Of a DNA stretch of 64,000 nucleotides, positions 1-8,167 are shown one piece after another. The first letter of the stretch is position 1; each line of letters opens with the position of its first letter. The translations under genes and the position numbers were made by a program. The notes under the pieces are model-generated. The model was not told the origin of the DNA. It searched no databases and saw only the letters and a program-made list of their open reading frames with translations. This DNA comes from CAZUMW01 sp964621615 (GTDB lineage Bacteria; Desulfobacterota; WTBG01; CAIYCZ01; CAIRTM01): positions 1 through 64,000 of the forward strand of contig CAZUMW010000019.1 in NCBI GenBank assembly GCA_964621615.1. The letters are read 5' to 3'.

Positions 1-912
1 TGGGGTCTGCCCGGGCCCCTGCAGCAGGTTATCGCAGATCATCACAAAAAGAACTGGGGGCAGGACACGCTTACGGACATCGTGGGCTTTTCTGATTTTG
101 TAATCGGAGAGCTGCCGGACAGCTCCGACGGCGAGCGCCTGGAGCGGCTCATCAATATGGGTGCCTCTGTTCTCAGCCTCAAAAAAGAAAGCATTCAAAA
201 TGTTCTGCAGATACTGGCTGAGCGCCTTGAGGAGTATTGCCGCATTTTTGAGATTCCAATAGAGAACCTTACGGCCTACACCACCATGATGCAGCAGGAA
301 TACGAGCGGCTGAAAAAAAGCCCTGAGTCAAAAACGCTGTCACGCAAGGAGGAGGAGGTATCCATACTTTCCGAGATATCAAATGCGATGCTCTCCGGCC
401 AGTCGGAAGATGATATTCTGCAGATGGTGCTTGAGGGTGTTATCAGGATAAACGGTGCCGGCGCGGCAATTCTGTTTGCTGTTGACCGGGAGCATGCTGC
501 TCTTCGCGGAAGAAAAGGCCTCGGCAGAAGCGCCGCAGGAATAACTGCAGCGTTCGCCTTTTCCTTGTCAGATGCCGGGAGCCCGATCGTCCGGGCGCTT
601 AATGCCGGGCAGCCGATAACCATTGCCAGGCCGGAAGGCGGCGGGCTGCCGGCGGCACCGGAGCAGGAAATTCTTGCCGAGCTCGGTGCCGGCTGGGCGG
701 AGGCCATTCCCCTGCGGGTAAAGGATTCGCCGGTCGGGCTTATGCTTGTCGCCTGGGAGGGCGAGCGCAGCGGCGCGCACCCCCCGGATCACCAGTCGCT
801 TTCACTTTTTGCAAATCAGGCTGCGCTGGCACTGTCACGGATTGACCAGGAGGAGCCGGCCGCCGAGCAGCCGAAGAAAAAACGAAGCAGCCTGCTTCTG
901 GATCTGGACTGA
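1..912 (+). CDS. HDOD-GAF signalling protein, 5' end outside the window
   Basis: The reading frame is open from the first base, so this is the C-terminal part of a longer protein (about 303 codons visible). The first residues (LPGPLQQVIADHH) match the end of an HDOD domain, a catalytically inactive HD-like output domain common in delta-proteobacterial signalling proteins. After a helical linker, a GAF sensor domain occupies roughly visible residues 120-285, followed by a short Lys-rich tail. A GTG at 82 could act as an internal start but would cut the HDOD domain. It lies just upstream of a receiver-TPR gene on the same strand, so the two probably form a signalling pair. Domain calls come from sequence pattern only; the ligand is unknown. 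Confidence 0.75.
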   Translation, partial: WGLPGPLQQVIADHHKKNWGQDTLTDIVGFSDFVIGELPDSSDGERLERLINMGASVLSLKKESIQNVLQILAERLEEYCRIFEIPIENLTAYTTMMQQEYERLKKSPESKTLSRKEEEVSILSEISNAMLSGQSEDDILQMVLEGVIRINGAGAAILFAVDREHAALRGRKGLGRSAAGITAAFAFSLSDAGSPIVRALNAGQPITIARPEGGGLPAAPEQEILAELGAGWAEAIPLRVKDSPVGLMLVAWEGERSGAHPPDHQSLSLFANQAALALSRIDQEEPAAEQPKKKRSSLLLDLD

Positions 913-940
913 TTGAATGAAAGAGATCAGAAGGGACGAT

Positions 941-1945
941 ATGACAGTTCTTGCCGCAGGCAGCGAGTGCAAGCCTGAGCTTGTCTCGGTGCTTCGAGGG
1001 CTTGGCTACTCCCATCTTGTGGAAGCCGGCGACGGGGTAAGCGCCTGGAATTATCTGAAAAAATCAACCCCGAATCTTGTTTTTTCCGATTGGCAGCTTG
1101 GTCAGTTCGACGGCCTGGTTCTGCTTAAAATTATGCGGGCGGATGAGAACCTTGTTAACGTTCCCATAGTGCTGCTTGCCTCCCGCATTAACCGCGAGAT
1201 GGTTATCGATGCCGGGCATGCCGGGGTCAGCGGCATTCTGGTCGCACCGTTTACCAAAGAGACGGTGGAGGATAAAGTCAGGACCATGTTTGAAATACTC
1301 CACGATACTGAAGTCGACATCAAAGCCGATGAAACCATGGCTGCCGGAGAGCGCTATATGCAGGACGGAGACTATGACCGTGCCATGGAAGTGTTCAGCA
1401 GCGTTCTGACGCTGTATAAAAATCCGGAGGTGTATTATAACGTCGGCTATATCAAGGCTGCACAGAAAAAATATGACGAATCTATTAACGCCTTTCGCCG
1501 CGCCATTACCATTGACCAGAAGTATGCAAAAGCGTACAAAGCTCTCGGTGAAGTATATCTCAAGGTGGGAGACAAGGAAAAAGCGGAGGAAATGATGCAG
1601 CTTGCAGGCGAAATTTATATGGAAAAGGATATGTCTCAGGAGGCGGAAATCGCCTTTCAGGAGGTCCTCAAGCTGAATCCCAATACCACGAATATATACA
1701 ACAGCCTTGGCATACTGTACCGCCGCAACGGGGAGTTCACCAAATCGATGTCGGCGTATGAAAAGGCGCTGCGGGTTGACCCGGAGGATGAGAATATTTT
1801 TTTCAATCTGGGGCGCGCCTGCTTTGATATGGGGCTGCTCAAGCGGGCAAAGCTCTATTTCCAGCGCGCAATTGAGATCTGTCCCGAATTCGATGAGGCA
1901 GGGGTTATGATGCGCAGAGTGGAAAAGCATATTGATCAGCAATAG
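941..1945 (+). CDS. Receiver-like domain protein with TPR repeats
   Basis: The N-terminal ~120 residues have the pattern of a CheY-type receiver, with the phospho-acceptor position kept (FSDW). The usual acidic pair near the start is replaced by Ala-Gly and the conserved Lys before Pro-Phe is Ala (VAPF), so normal phosphorylation is doubtful. The rest is tetratricopeptide repeats (for example the segments beginning PEVYYNVGYIKAAQ and TNIYNSLGILYRRN), which bind partner proteins. An ATG at 917 is in frame and 4 nt after the upstream stop. I prefer the ATG at 941 because AAGGGA sits just before it and the receiver fold begins there. Probably an adaptor working with the upstream HDOD-GAF protein. 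Confidence 0.8.
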   Translation: MTVLAAGSECKPELVSVLRGLGYSHLVEAGDGVSAWNYLKKSTPNLVFSDWQLGQFDGLVLLKIMRADENLVNVPIVLLASRINREMVIDAGHAGVSGILVAPFTKETVEDKVRTMFEILHDTEVDIKADETMAAGERYMQDGDYDRAMEVFSSVLTLYKNPEVYYNVGYIKAAQKKYDESINAFRRAITIDQKYAKAYKALGEVYLKVGDKEKAEEMMQLAGEIYMEKDMSQEAEIAFQEVLKLNPNTTNIYNSLGILYRRNGEFTKSMSAYEKALRVDPEDENIFFNLGRACFDMGLLKRAKLYFQRAIEICPEFDEAGVMMRRVEKHIDQQ

Positions 1946-1991
1946 CGGAACAGCCCCGCAGAGCCGTTACTGACTTTTTATTCAGGGATAT

Positions 1992-2993
1992 ATGGAAGAC
2001 CGCTTACTATTTGTTATCGGGGCGCCCCGATCGGGCTCGACGATGCTGCAGCGGATGCTGGGCGCACACTCGGCAATTTACAGCTGCCCCGAGCCGCACA
2101 TCATCACGCCGCTCGCCCATCTGGGTTATTATCACACCGTCGACAAGGCACCCTATGATCATCTGCGCGGCGTTGATGCTATCCGCCAGTTTGTTGAACA
2201 GCTGCCCCGCAAAGAAGCCGACTATCTTGATGCCTGCAGGGCCTATACCGATACGCTGTACTCACGCCGGCTGCAGCAATCGGGTAAGCGCTTTTTTCTG
2301 GATAAAACCCCTGCCTACGCTCTGGTGCTTGATTTTCTTGCGCGACTCTATCCGCGGGCGCGCTATGTCGTTCTTACCCGCCACCCTGCCGCAATATTCT
2401 GCTCGTTTGCCAATTCGTTTTTTGACGGTGATTACTCGGCTGCTGTGGAATTTAATCCGGTTTTAAGCAGGTATGTGCCTCCCATAGCACGGTTTATACA
2501 AAGCGCGCCGGTTCCTCTGGTGCACGTTCGCTACGAAGATCTGGTGACGCATCCTTCAGAGGAAATGGGCCGGGTTCTTGATTTTCTTGACCTTCCGTTT
2601 GAGCGCGGCGTGGTGGAATACGGCAGCTCTGCACAAAAGGAAAAAGGTCTTGGAGATCCGGTCAGCGTTGCGCGCCACTCGCGGCCCATGACGAAGTCGG
2701 TCGAGAAATGGGTGCATGAGCTTCTTTCCCGCCCTGAAAAATATGAATGCGTGCGGCGGCAGATAGATCTTCTCGACCCTGATGAGCTTGCGCTGTGGGG
2801 GTTTCCGTACAGCGAGATCTATAAGCCGCTTGAGGATTTTCCCGGGGAGGTCAGGCCTCCGAAAAAGCCGCGCCTTGATCTGTTTCAAGTCCAGCGGAAA
2901 ATACTGCTCAGGCTGCGCCGAAATATTCATCATAATGCGCTGGGCAAAGCTGTACAAAAAATACGGTTTTGCTGTGACGTGCTCCTCAGATAA
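1992..2993 (+). CDS. Sulfotransferase family protein
   Basis: A 333-residue cytosolic protein of the PAPS-dependent sulfotransferase superfamily. Close to the N-terminus is the 5'-phosphosulfate-binding loop (APRSGSTML, residues ~11-19). Near residue 130 is the 3'-phosphate-binding segment (VLTRHPAAIFCSF). The family transfers sulfate from PAPS to hydroxyl or amino groups of carbohydrates, lipids or proteins; nothing here identifies the acceptor. AGGGA lies just upstream of the ATG. It follows the receiver-TPR gene by 46 nt and may be cotranscribed. The C-terminus is basic and could contact membranes or nucleotides. Family confident, substrate unknown. Confidence 0.85.
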   Translation: MEDRLLFVIGAPRSGSTMLQRMLGAHSAIYSCPEPHIITPLAHLGYYHTVDKAPYDHLRGVDAIRQFVEQLPRKEADYLDACRAYTDTLYSRRLQQSGKRFFLDKTPAYALVLDFLARLYPRARYVVLTRHPAAIFCSFANSFFDGDYSAAVEFNPVLSRYVPPIARFIQSAPVPLVHVRYEDLVTHPSEEMGRVLDFLDLPFERGVVEYGSSAQKEKGLGDPVSVARHSRPMTKSVEKWVHELLSRPEKYECVRRQIDLLDPDELALWGFPYSEIYKPLEDFPGEVRPPKKPRLDLFQVQRKILLRLRRNIHHNALGKAVQKIRFCCDVLLR

Positions 2994-3138
2994 GCCGGCG
3001 GCCGCTTTTTGTGATGTCCTGCACTGTGTGCGGGCTGCATATGCAGGAAGTATTGCTGAAAGAATTTCCGGAAAGTGCAAAGCGGTATATGGGAATGGGA
3101 TGCTGCAGCGTATGGTTTTTCAAGCGGCCGGACCGCCT

Positions 3139-4764
3139 TCAATTCTTGTCAAGCTTATACAAAAGGGTCCGCCTGCCTATCCCCAGCAATTTTGCAGCTT
3201 CTGATTTGTTGTTTCTGGTGATCTCCAGCGCCCTGCCGATAAGCTTTTTTTCCGCTTGCTCTGTCAGCTTTTGCAGCGTTTCTTTGTAGTTCAGCATCGT
3301 ATCGGGTATGCTGACGCTGAGCGCTGTTGAGTCCTCTGCTGCGGTGACGGCCAGATCTTCCGGGCCGATCACCTCTCCCGATGAAAGAATCGCAGCCTGC
3401 TCGACCACGTTCTGCAGCTCGCGCACGTTTCCGCGCCAGGGGGCGGTCATCAGCATGTTCAGCGCTTCACGCGAAAACCATTTTTCCCCGAAGCCGTGTT
3501 TTTCGCATGCGGTTTTAAGGAAATACTGTGCAAGCCGCGGGATATCGTCGCGGCGCTCCCGCAAAGACGGCAGCGCTATCTCCACCACTTTCAGCCTGAA
3601 GTAGAGATCCTCCCGGAAGGCGCCGCTTTTGATGGACTCCTGGAGGTCCTTGTTTGTGGCGGATATCACCCGTACATTCAGCGCTATCGTTTTGCTGCCG
3701 CCGATTCGCTGCACTTCCTTTTCCTGCAGAACGCGAAGTATTTTTGCCTGGGTTGAGGGATGCATATCGCCAACCTCATCCAGAAAAATGGTCCCGCCGG
3801 CTGCAAGCTCGAACTTCCCGGCGCGCTGTTCAACCCCGGTTGCAACGCCTTTTTCGATCCCGAACAGCTCGCTTTCCAGAAGATTGTCCGGCAGCGCGGC
3901 GCAGTTAACCGCCACAAAGGGGCCCTCCGATCGAGGAGAGCTGTAATGTATGGTCCGGGCAACGAGCTCTTTGCCGGTTCCGCTTTCGCCGGTGATGAGC
4001 ACGTTGACGTCGACTCCCGAGACCTTCTGCACCGTCCTGATTATGTCGGCAAAGCGCTTGCTGGTGCCGATTATGTTGTCGGGGGTGTATTTGTCGGTAA
4101 GCTCTTTTTTGAGCACGACATTTTCGCGGGCAAGGCGGTCGCGCGACCGGCTGAGCTTCAGGTACAGCCGGGCGTTTTCAAGGGCGGCGGCCGATGAATT
4201 TGCAATAATTGACAGAATGCGCTCTTTGTCGGAGGTGAACGCCCCGACAACGGGATGGCTCAGGTTCAGCACAGCGACAGCGCGGTCGCCGACAATCAGG
4301 GGCAGGCTTAACAGAGAGCGGATGTCCACTTTTGTATCCTCACGCGAAACGAATCGGTCGTCGGCGGTGACATCCTGTATCAGAATCGACTCGCCTGTGC
4401 GGGCAACAAGGCCTGCGATAGTCTGCCCTATCTGAAACGTCGTGGCGTTTTCCGGATCGTCAATATACCGGGCTTCGCTGTCATAGGGCCCCTTTGCCGC
4501 GCGCAGCACAAGCGTGTTCTGCTCCTCATCAACAACCATCAGCGAGCAGTTGTCGGGGTCGAGCTCCTGCTGAATGATTGACACAATGGATTTGCACACC
4601 AGGGAAAAATCGGTAATACCACTTAGCGCATCACCAACCCGGCGTATAAGAGAAAGCTCTTCTATTTTTTCAAGATACTTGGCGTTAATATCTTTGAGGA
4701 TTTTTTTTACGGCGTTTTTTTCTTTGGTGAGCTCTTCTATTTCGGATGATTTATCCATGAGCAC
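3139..4764 (-). CDS. GAF-domain sigma-54-dependent transcriptional regulator with atypical GAFTGA loop
   Basis: A 541-residue enhancer-binding protein. It begins with a short coiled coil (1-40), then a GAF sensor (~45-200), an AAA+ domain with Walker A GESGTGKE (259-266) and FLDEVGDM, and a C-terminal Fis-type helix-turn-helix (NNKSEAAKLLGIGRRTLLYKL). The loop that contacts sigma-54, normally GAFTGA, reads GVATGV (306-311), losing the key Phe. The start is taken as GTG at 4764; an ATG lies two codons inside. It is divergent from the small RCCR-like gene at 4996, which is the most obvious target. Whether it still activates sigma-54 promoters is uncertain because of the altered loop. Confidence 0.9.
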   Translation of the reverse strand: MLMDKSSEIEELTKEKNAVKKILKDINAKYLEKIEELSLIRRVGDALSGITDFSLVCKSIVSIIQQELDPDNCSLMVVDEEQNTLVLRAAKGPYDSEARYIDDPENATTFQIGQTIAGLVARTGESILIQDVTADDRFVSREDTKVDIRSLLSLPLIVGDRAVAVLNLSHPVVGAFTSDKERILSIIANSSAAALENARLYLKLSRSRDRLARENVVLKKELTDKYTPDNIIGTSKRFADIIRTVQKVSGVDVNVLITGESGTGKELVARTIHYSSPRSEGPFVAVNCAALPDNLLESELFGIEKGVATGVEQRAGKFELAAGGTIFLDEVGDMHPSTQAKILRVLQEKEVQRIGGSKTIALNVRVISATNKDLQESIKSGAFREDLYFRLKVVEIALPSLRERRDDIPRLAQYFLKTACEKHGFGEKWFSREALNMLMTAPWRGNVRELQNVVEQAAILSSGEVIGPEDLAVTAAEDSTALSVSIPDTMLNYKETLQKLTEQAEKKLIGRALEITRNNKSEAAKLLGIGRRTLLYKLDKN

Positions 4765-4916
4765 GATTTTTAGAAATGAGCGGTTTCGCGAGACTTGTAA
4801 AATTATACCAGATTACATAGCACACGGCCGATGTTTATTCAAGCAACACCCGCAGCGGCCCCGGCTCCGCCGTTGTATGCGCCGGAACACATCACGGCAT
4901 CACCCGAAACTCCTGA

Positions 4917-4945
4917 TTGCAAAGAGCCGGTATTTCTGCTAAAAG
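4917..4945 (+). promoter_or_regulatory. Possible sigma-70 promoter of the RCCR-like gene
   Basis: TTGCAA (4917-4922) and TAAAAG (4940-4945) are spaced by 17 nt, about 50 nt upstream of the start at 4996. Both boxes are imperfect. I see no -24/-12 sigma-54 element in the same divergent region. Confidence 0.3.
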
Positions 4946-4995
4946 ACCGGATGTATCTGTACTTAACCGAATATATTTTGACAGGAGGGATGTTT

Positions 4996-5691
4996 ATGGA
5001 AAAATCGCGTCTTGCTGATCAGATATACGACAAGGTTGCGGCGCAGATACCGCTTGAGCCGCTTGCCGAATTTGACGACCTCAAAACGATCATCACGCCG
5101 GATGGGCGTGAAGTGGGCACATTCAGGGCTTTTGCCGGTGATAAAATAGAAAAGTTCTCCCTTGCCGAGTTCAGCCTTGCGCCCGGCATGGACTATACCA
5201 ATTCAAGCCTTAAGCCCACTTCCCGGTACAACATCCCGCGCTTTTCATTCAATTATATGGAGACGCCGGACAAGATCATGTTTGATGTCGATCTGTATCC
5301 GGCGGTGGATCTCGCTCCCAGACAGGATTATATAGACAAGTATTATGAGCAGCTGACCGATATATATCTGCAGGAGAAAAAAGCGCCGTATTTCAGCTGG
5401 GAGCTTTCCGACCGCTCGTGGGTCCGCGTGAGTGCATCGCCGTACTTTTTTAAATCAACCGCTGATGTGTCCGACAAAGACAAAGTATACAACCTGATAC
5501 ACGCCTATCTCGATGTTGCCCTGCAGATATGTGCCGGGGAACAGGAAGTCTCTGACGAGGAGGCACAGCACATGCAGCACCGGATTAACTATATTCAGAA
5601 AATTCTTCTGGAACGTGAGCCGGAGCGGCATATGCTGGAAAAGGCGTTCGGCAAGGAGCTCACCGAGCGGCTGGGCAATGCGATGGTGTAG
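4996..5691 (+). CDS. RCCR/bilin-reductase-like protein (paralogue 1)
   Basis: A 231-residue soluble protein without signal peptide. The central block VDLYPAVDLAPRQDYIDKYY (98-117) and the end AFGKELTERL resemble plant red chlorophyll catabolite reductase, a member of the ferredoxin-dependent bilin reductase fold that reduces open-chain tetrapyrroles. This comparison is from memory. Where I align the plant catalytic Glu, this protein has Asn, so the activity may differ. The start is set at 4996, because GGAGG ends 6-7 nt before it; an ATG at 4990 is too close to that site. Longer upstream reading is not protein-like. It stands alone between a divergent sigma-54 regulator and tRNA-Ala. A paralogue lies at 40276. 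Confidence 0.65.
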   Translation: MEKSRLADQIYDKVAAQIPLEPLAEFDDLKTIITPDGREVGTFRAFAGDKIEKFSLAEFSLAPGMDYTNSSLKPTSRYNIPRFSFNYMETPDKIMFDVDLYPAVDLAPRQDYIDKYYEQLTDIYLQEKKAPYFSWELSDRSWVRVSASPYFFKSTADVSDKDKVYNLIHAYLDVALQICAGEQEVSDEEAQHMQHRINYIQKILLEREPERHMLEKAFGKELTERLGNAMV

Positions 5692-5732
5692 CGCATTAAC
5701 ATATGTGCCGTATTCCGGTTTGATTAATACAA

Positions 5733-5760
5733 TTGACAAATACGATCATTTTGATAATAT
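5733..5760 (+). promoter_or_regulatory. Sigma-70 promoter of tRNA-Ala
   Basis: TTGACA (5733-5738) and TAATAT (5755-5760) with 16-nt spacing, predicting transcription from about 5767, some 50 nt before the tRNA. The region is AT-rich and has no competing gene. Confidence 0.7.
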
Positions 5761-5815
5761 AAAAAATTATTCTTTTTGTCGCCGTGGGCGATGATCACTA
5801 TGATCAGTTTTCTGT

Positions 5816-5891
5816 GGGGCTGTAGCTCAGCTGGGAGAGCGCATGACTGGCAGTCATGAGGTCAGGGGTTCGATCCCCCTCAGCTCCACCA
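5816..5891 (+). tRNA. tRNA-Ala (anticodon GGC), CCA encoded
   Basis: A 76-nt cloverleaf including the 3' CCA. The acceptor stem GGGGCTG pairs with CAGCTCC and contains the G3:U70 wobble that identifies alanine tRNAs. The anticodon loop CTGGCAG is closed by CATGA/TCATG, giving anticodon GGC. The T-arm GGTTCGATCC is canonical. It is followed by a strong terminator and by an integrase remnant, consistent with use of this tRNA as an integration site. Confidence 0.97.
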
Positions 5892-5907
5892 AATTTATAA
5901 AGAAATG

Positions 5908-5947
5908 AGAGGTGGTTAGAGCTTTTGCTTTGACTGCCTCTTTTTTT
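5908..5947 (+). terminator. Rho-independent terminator after tRNA-Ala
   Basis: A 15-bp stem starting AGAGGTGGTTAGAGC and closing with GCTTTGACTGCCTCT (four G-U wobbles), a TTTT loop and a run of seven T. It starts 17 nt after the tRNA and also overlaps the 3' end of the opposing integrase remnant. Confidence 0.85.
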
Positions 5948-6269
5948 ATGTAATGCTGGTGTGAGAATTGGTGTGAGACTTTCCGATAATCCGTTCAAAA
6001 ACCTTCATCGTTTCCCGTTCCGATTCACCGATTGAGTGCAGGTATATTTCCGTCGTTGTTCGCTTCTCGTGTCCGAGCAAACGCTGAATCGATCCGATAT
6101 TCACGTTTACACTGTCAAGCAATGAAGCACCGAAGTGACGCAGAGCATGATAACTAAAATATTTCACCCCTGCTTTTTTGCATAACCTGCGCAGTAAACG
6201 CTTCCTGCTTGCATATGGGAGGGAAAGAGTCGGAGGTAAAAGGCCAGCTCTTTTTTTCTCTTCGAATCT
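5946..6269 (-). pseudogene. Tyrosine recombinase (phage integrase) C-terminal remnant
   Basis: About 107 codons remain from the catalytic C-terminus. The motifs HALRHF (the HxxR box), LGHE and the nucleophile Tyr context TTEIYLH are all visible, in the normal spacing. The preceding residues (LPYASRKRLLRRLC) also look like genuine integrase, but the first catalytic Arg and everything N-terminal are gone. A full-length enzyme has about 350-400 residues. The GTG at 6167 is only an internal codon. It abuts tRNA-Ala and converges on it, as expected for the relic of an element that integrated there. The frame continues upstream, after one TGA (6270-6272), into the truncated regulator. Confidence 0.75.
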
Positions 6270-6557
6270 TCAAGATACAGATGCAGCCCTATAAATATTT
6301 TCTCTTATAGGTCTGGAAATTTTATTTGGGGCCGGTATGTCATTCACTGTTTCTAGCATTAGCCATAAATTTTTACCCTGAACCCTTTCATTGTAGAGCG
6401 GAAAGCCCGCACACTGCAAAACTTCTATATCTCTGTAAACAGTTCTCAGGTTGCACTCAAGTTCTTCTGCGAGGTCCGCAATGGACTTGCCGTATTTCGA
6501 GGCGTTAATAATCTGCATTATTTTCCATTGACGGATAAGCTGATCACCTCTAGGCAT
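6270..6557 (-). pseudogene. Truncated WYL/DeoR-type helix-turn-helix regulator
   Basis: The 95 codons encode the N-terminal helix-turn-helix of a WYL-family regulator (DLAEELECNLRTVYRDIEVL, then FPLYNE). Family members are normally about 300 residues long with a ligand-binding WYL domain. Here the protein departs from the family after DIPAP and ends at a TGA. The same frame then runs straight into the integrase C-terminus, so a deletion seems to have joined the two genes. A short HTH-only protein could still be made and bind DNA. WYL regulators often control defence loci, so this may be a leftover regulator of a lost or neighbouring defence cassette. Confidence 0.65.
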
Positions 6558-6574
6558 AGAATCTCCGTGCGTTT

Positions 6575-8089
6575 TTAAACAACTTTTTTAAGATTAAGGT
6601 CCAGCCCACCATTTTCCAAGTCGGCCGCCTGTTCTTCAGAGAGCATGGCTTTATCAACAAGCTCAGCTGGAATCTGTTTTTTTGCCTTGACCCCAAGTGC
6701 TTCAATGGACTTACAGGTTGTAACGATATTGCCTTTGCCGGCAATCAGTTGTCCATAAGCATGATCAAAAGCTTTCTGGGAATCCTGAATCGATTTACCG
6801 ACCTTATCCAGGTTCTCTACAAAACCAACAAATTTTCCGTAAAGCGTTTCAGCCTTTTTGACAATTTCCATCGTATGCCGGCTCTGATATTCATTCTGCC
6901 AGAGGTTCTTTATCAACTTAAGGGTTGAAAGCAGCGTGGAGGGCGTAACAATTACAATGTTTTTGGCATGCGCATCAAGAAGGATCTCCTTGTCACCCTC
7001 AAAAGCGAGCCGGAAGGCACCTTCTACAGGCATAAACAGCAGTACATAGTCAAGCGACTTCAGTTCCTTCACAGCCTGGTAGGCCTTCTGGCTCAACTGC
7101 TTGACGTGTGTTTTCACTGAATTAATGTGTTCGGCTTGAGCTTTCTGGCGCTCAGATTCATCGCTCGTGGAACAGAAGCGCTCGTATGCGACGAGAGAAA
7201 CCTTCGAGTCTATTATTACAGCACGTTCTTCCGGCAGTTTCACGACTATATCAGGGCGCAACAATTTACCCTCTGCATCATGAAGGCTTTCCTGGGTAGT
7301 ATATTCATCACCTTTTGTCAGGCCTGATGCTTCAAGAATAGATTCAAGTTTCAACTCGCCCCAGATTCCCTGTTTCTTTGAGTCCCCCTTAAGGGCATTG
7401 GTCAGGTTTACAGCCTCTTCGCTCATTTTCAAATTCAGGTCCTTGAGGTTTTTGATTTCATTTTGCAGGGTGTGGCGTTCCTTTGCTTCCTGGCTATAAC
7501 AATCATCAATTTTTTTCGAAAAATCCTTAAGCTGTGCCTGGAGTGGATTAATTAACGCCGATATATTTTCTTTATTGGCGTCGGTGAATTTTCTGCTCTT
7601 ATCCTCAAGTATTTTATGGGCCAGTTCCTGGAATTCGAGTTTAAGCTGGTTCTTGCTGTCTTCCAGAAGTTTCAGTTTTTCGTCGCCGTGTTTGCGCTCT
7701 TCATTGATTAAGGTTTCCAGTTCTGTTTTTGTATTCCTAAGGGCGGTTATCTCCGTGTTGAGTCCACCGATATGTTGTTCTTTTTTATCCAGTTTTTCCT
7801 GGAGAGCCGTAATCTGTAATATCTCCTGCTCGAGTGCAGCCTTCCGGGCGCTAAGCTGGTTGATGCTTTCATAGGATTTTTGGAGCTCCTGTTTCGATGA
7901 CATTTGTTCTTTTTTTAATTCATTCAAATCAGCTTCACAGGCTTTCAGCTGCTCTTCGAGCGAAATATGCGCTTTCTCCAGTTTCGTGCGTTCATCTTGA
8001 AAGGCCAGCTTCAGTTTGAACCGGGTCAGCTGTAAGGTTATGAGTGCGGAAACCAGAACGGCTGCAAAAACATATATTGCTGTGATCAT
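6575..8089 (-). CDS. rmuC: DNA recombination protein RmuC
   Basis: A 504-residue protein with an N-terminal membrane anchor (MITAIYVFAAVLVSALITL), a long coiled coil (about residues 20-200) and the RmuC core, including the segments VDSKVSLVAYERF-like IIDSKVSLVAYERF and LIKNLWQNEYQ. RmuC proteins limit recombination at inverted repeats and carry a PD-(D/E)xK-like nuclease fold. The start at 8089 is chosen because AAGGAG lies 7 nt upstream; the longer frame to 8125 lacks a ribosome site. It lies 17 nt downstream of nothing obvious in its own operon and separates the integration scar from the defence operon. Confidence 0.92.
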   Translation of the reverse strand: MITAIYVFAAVLVSALITLQLTRFKLKLAFQDERTKLEKAHISLEEQLKACEADLNELKKEQMSSKQELQKSYESINQLSARKAALEQEILQITALQEKLDKKEQHIGGLNTEITALRNTKTELETLINEERKHGDEKLKLLEDSKNQLKLEFQELAHKILEDKSRKFTDANKENISALINPLQAQLKDFSKKIDDCYSQEAKERHTLQNEIKNLKDLNLKMSEEAVNLTNALKGDSKKQGIWGELKLESILEASGLTKGDEYTTQESLHDAEGKLLRPDIVVKLPEERAVIIDSKVSLVAYERFCSTSDESERQKAQAEHINSVKTHVKQLSQKAYQAVKELKSLDYVLLFMPVEGAFRLAFEGDKEILLDAHAKNIVIVTPSTLLSTLKLIKNLWQNEYQSRHTMEIVKKAETLYGKFVGFVENLDKVGKSIQDSQKAFDHAYGQLIAGKGNIVTTCKSIEALGVKAKKQIPAELVDKAMLSEEQAADLENGGLDLNLKKVV

Positions 8090-8167
8090 TTCAAATCTCC
8101 TTTTTCGCAATGAGCGATTCAGCACAGGGCAGGCATAATAAGCCCTGCCCTGTGGCCTTCAGCGCTG

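Noticed and set aside
1064..1942. A 292-codon open frame on the - strand
   Set aside because: Antisense to the receiver-TPR gene; codons mirror those of the real gene and no ribosome site or domain is present.
6270..6272. TGA between the WYL fragment and the integrase fragment as a selenocysteine codon
   Set aside because: Both flanking parts are truncated halves of unrelated genes, and no functional fusion would need this codon.
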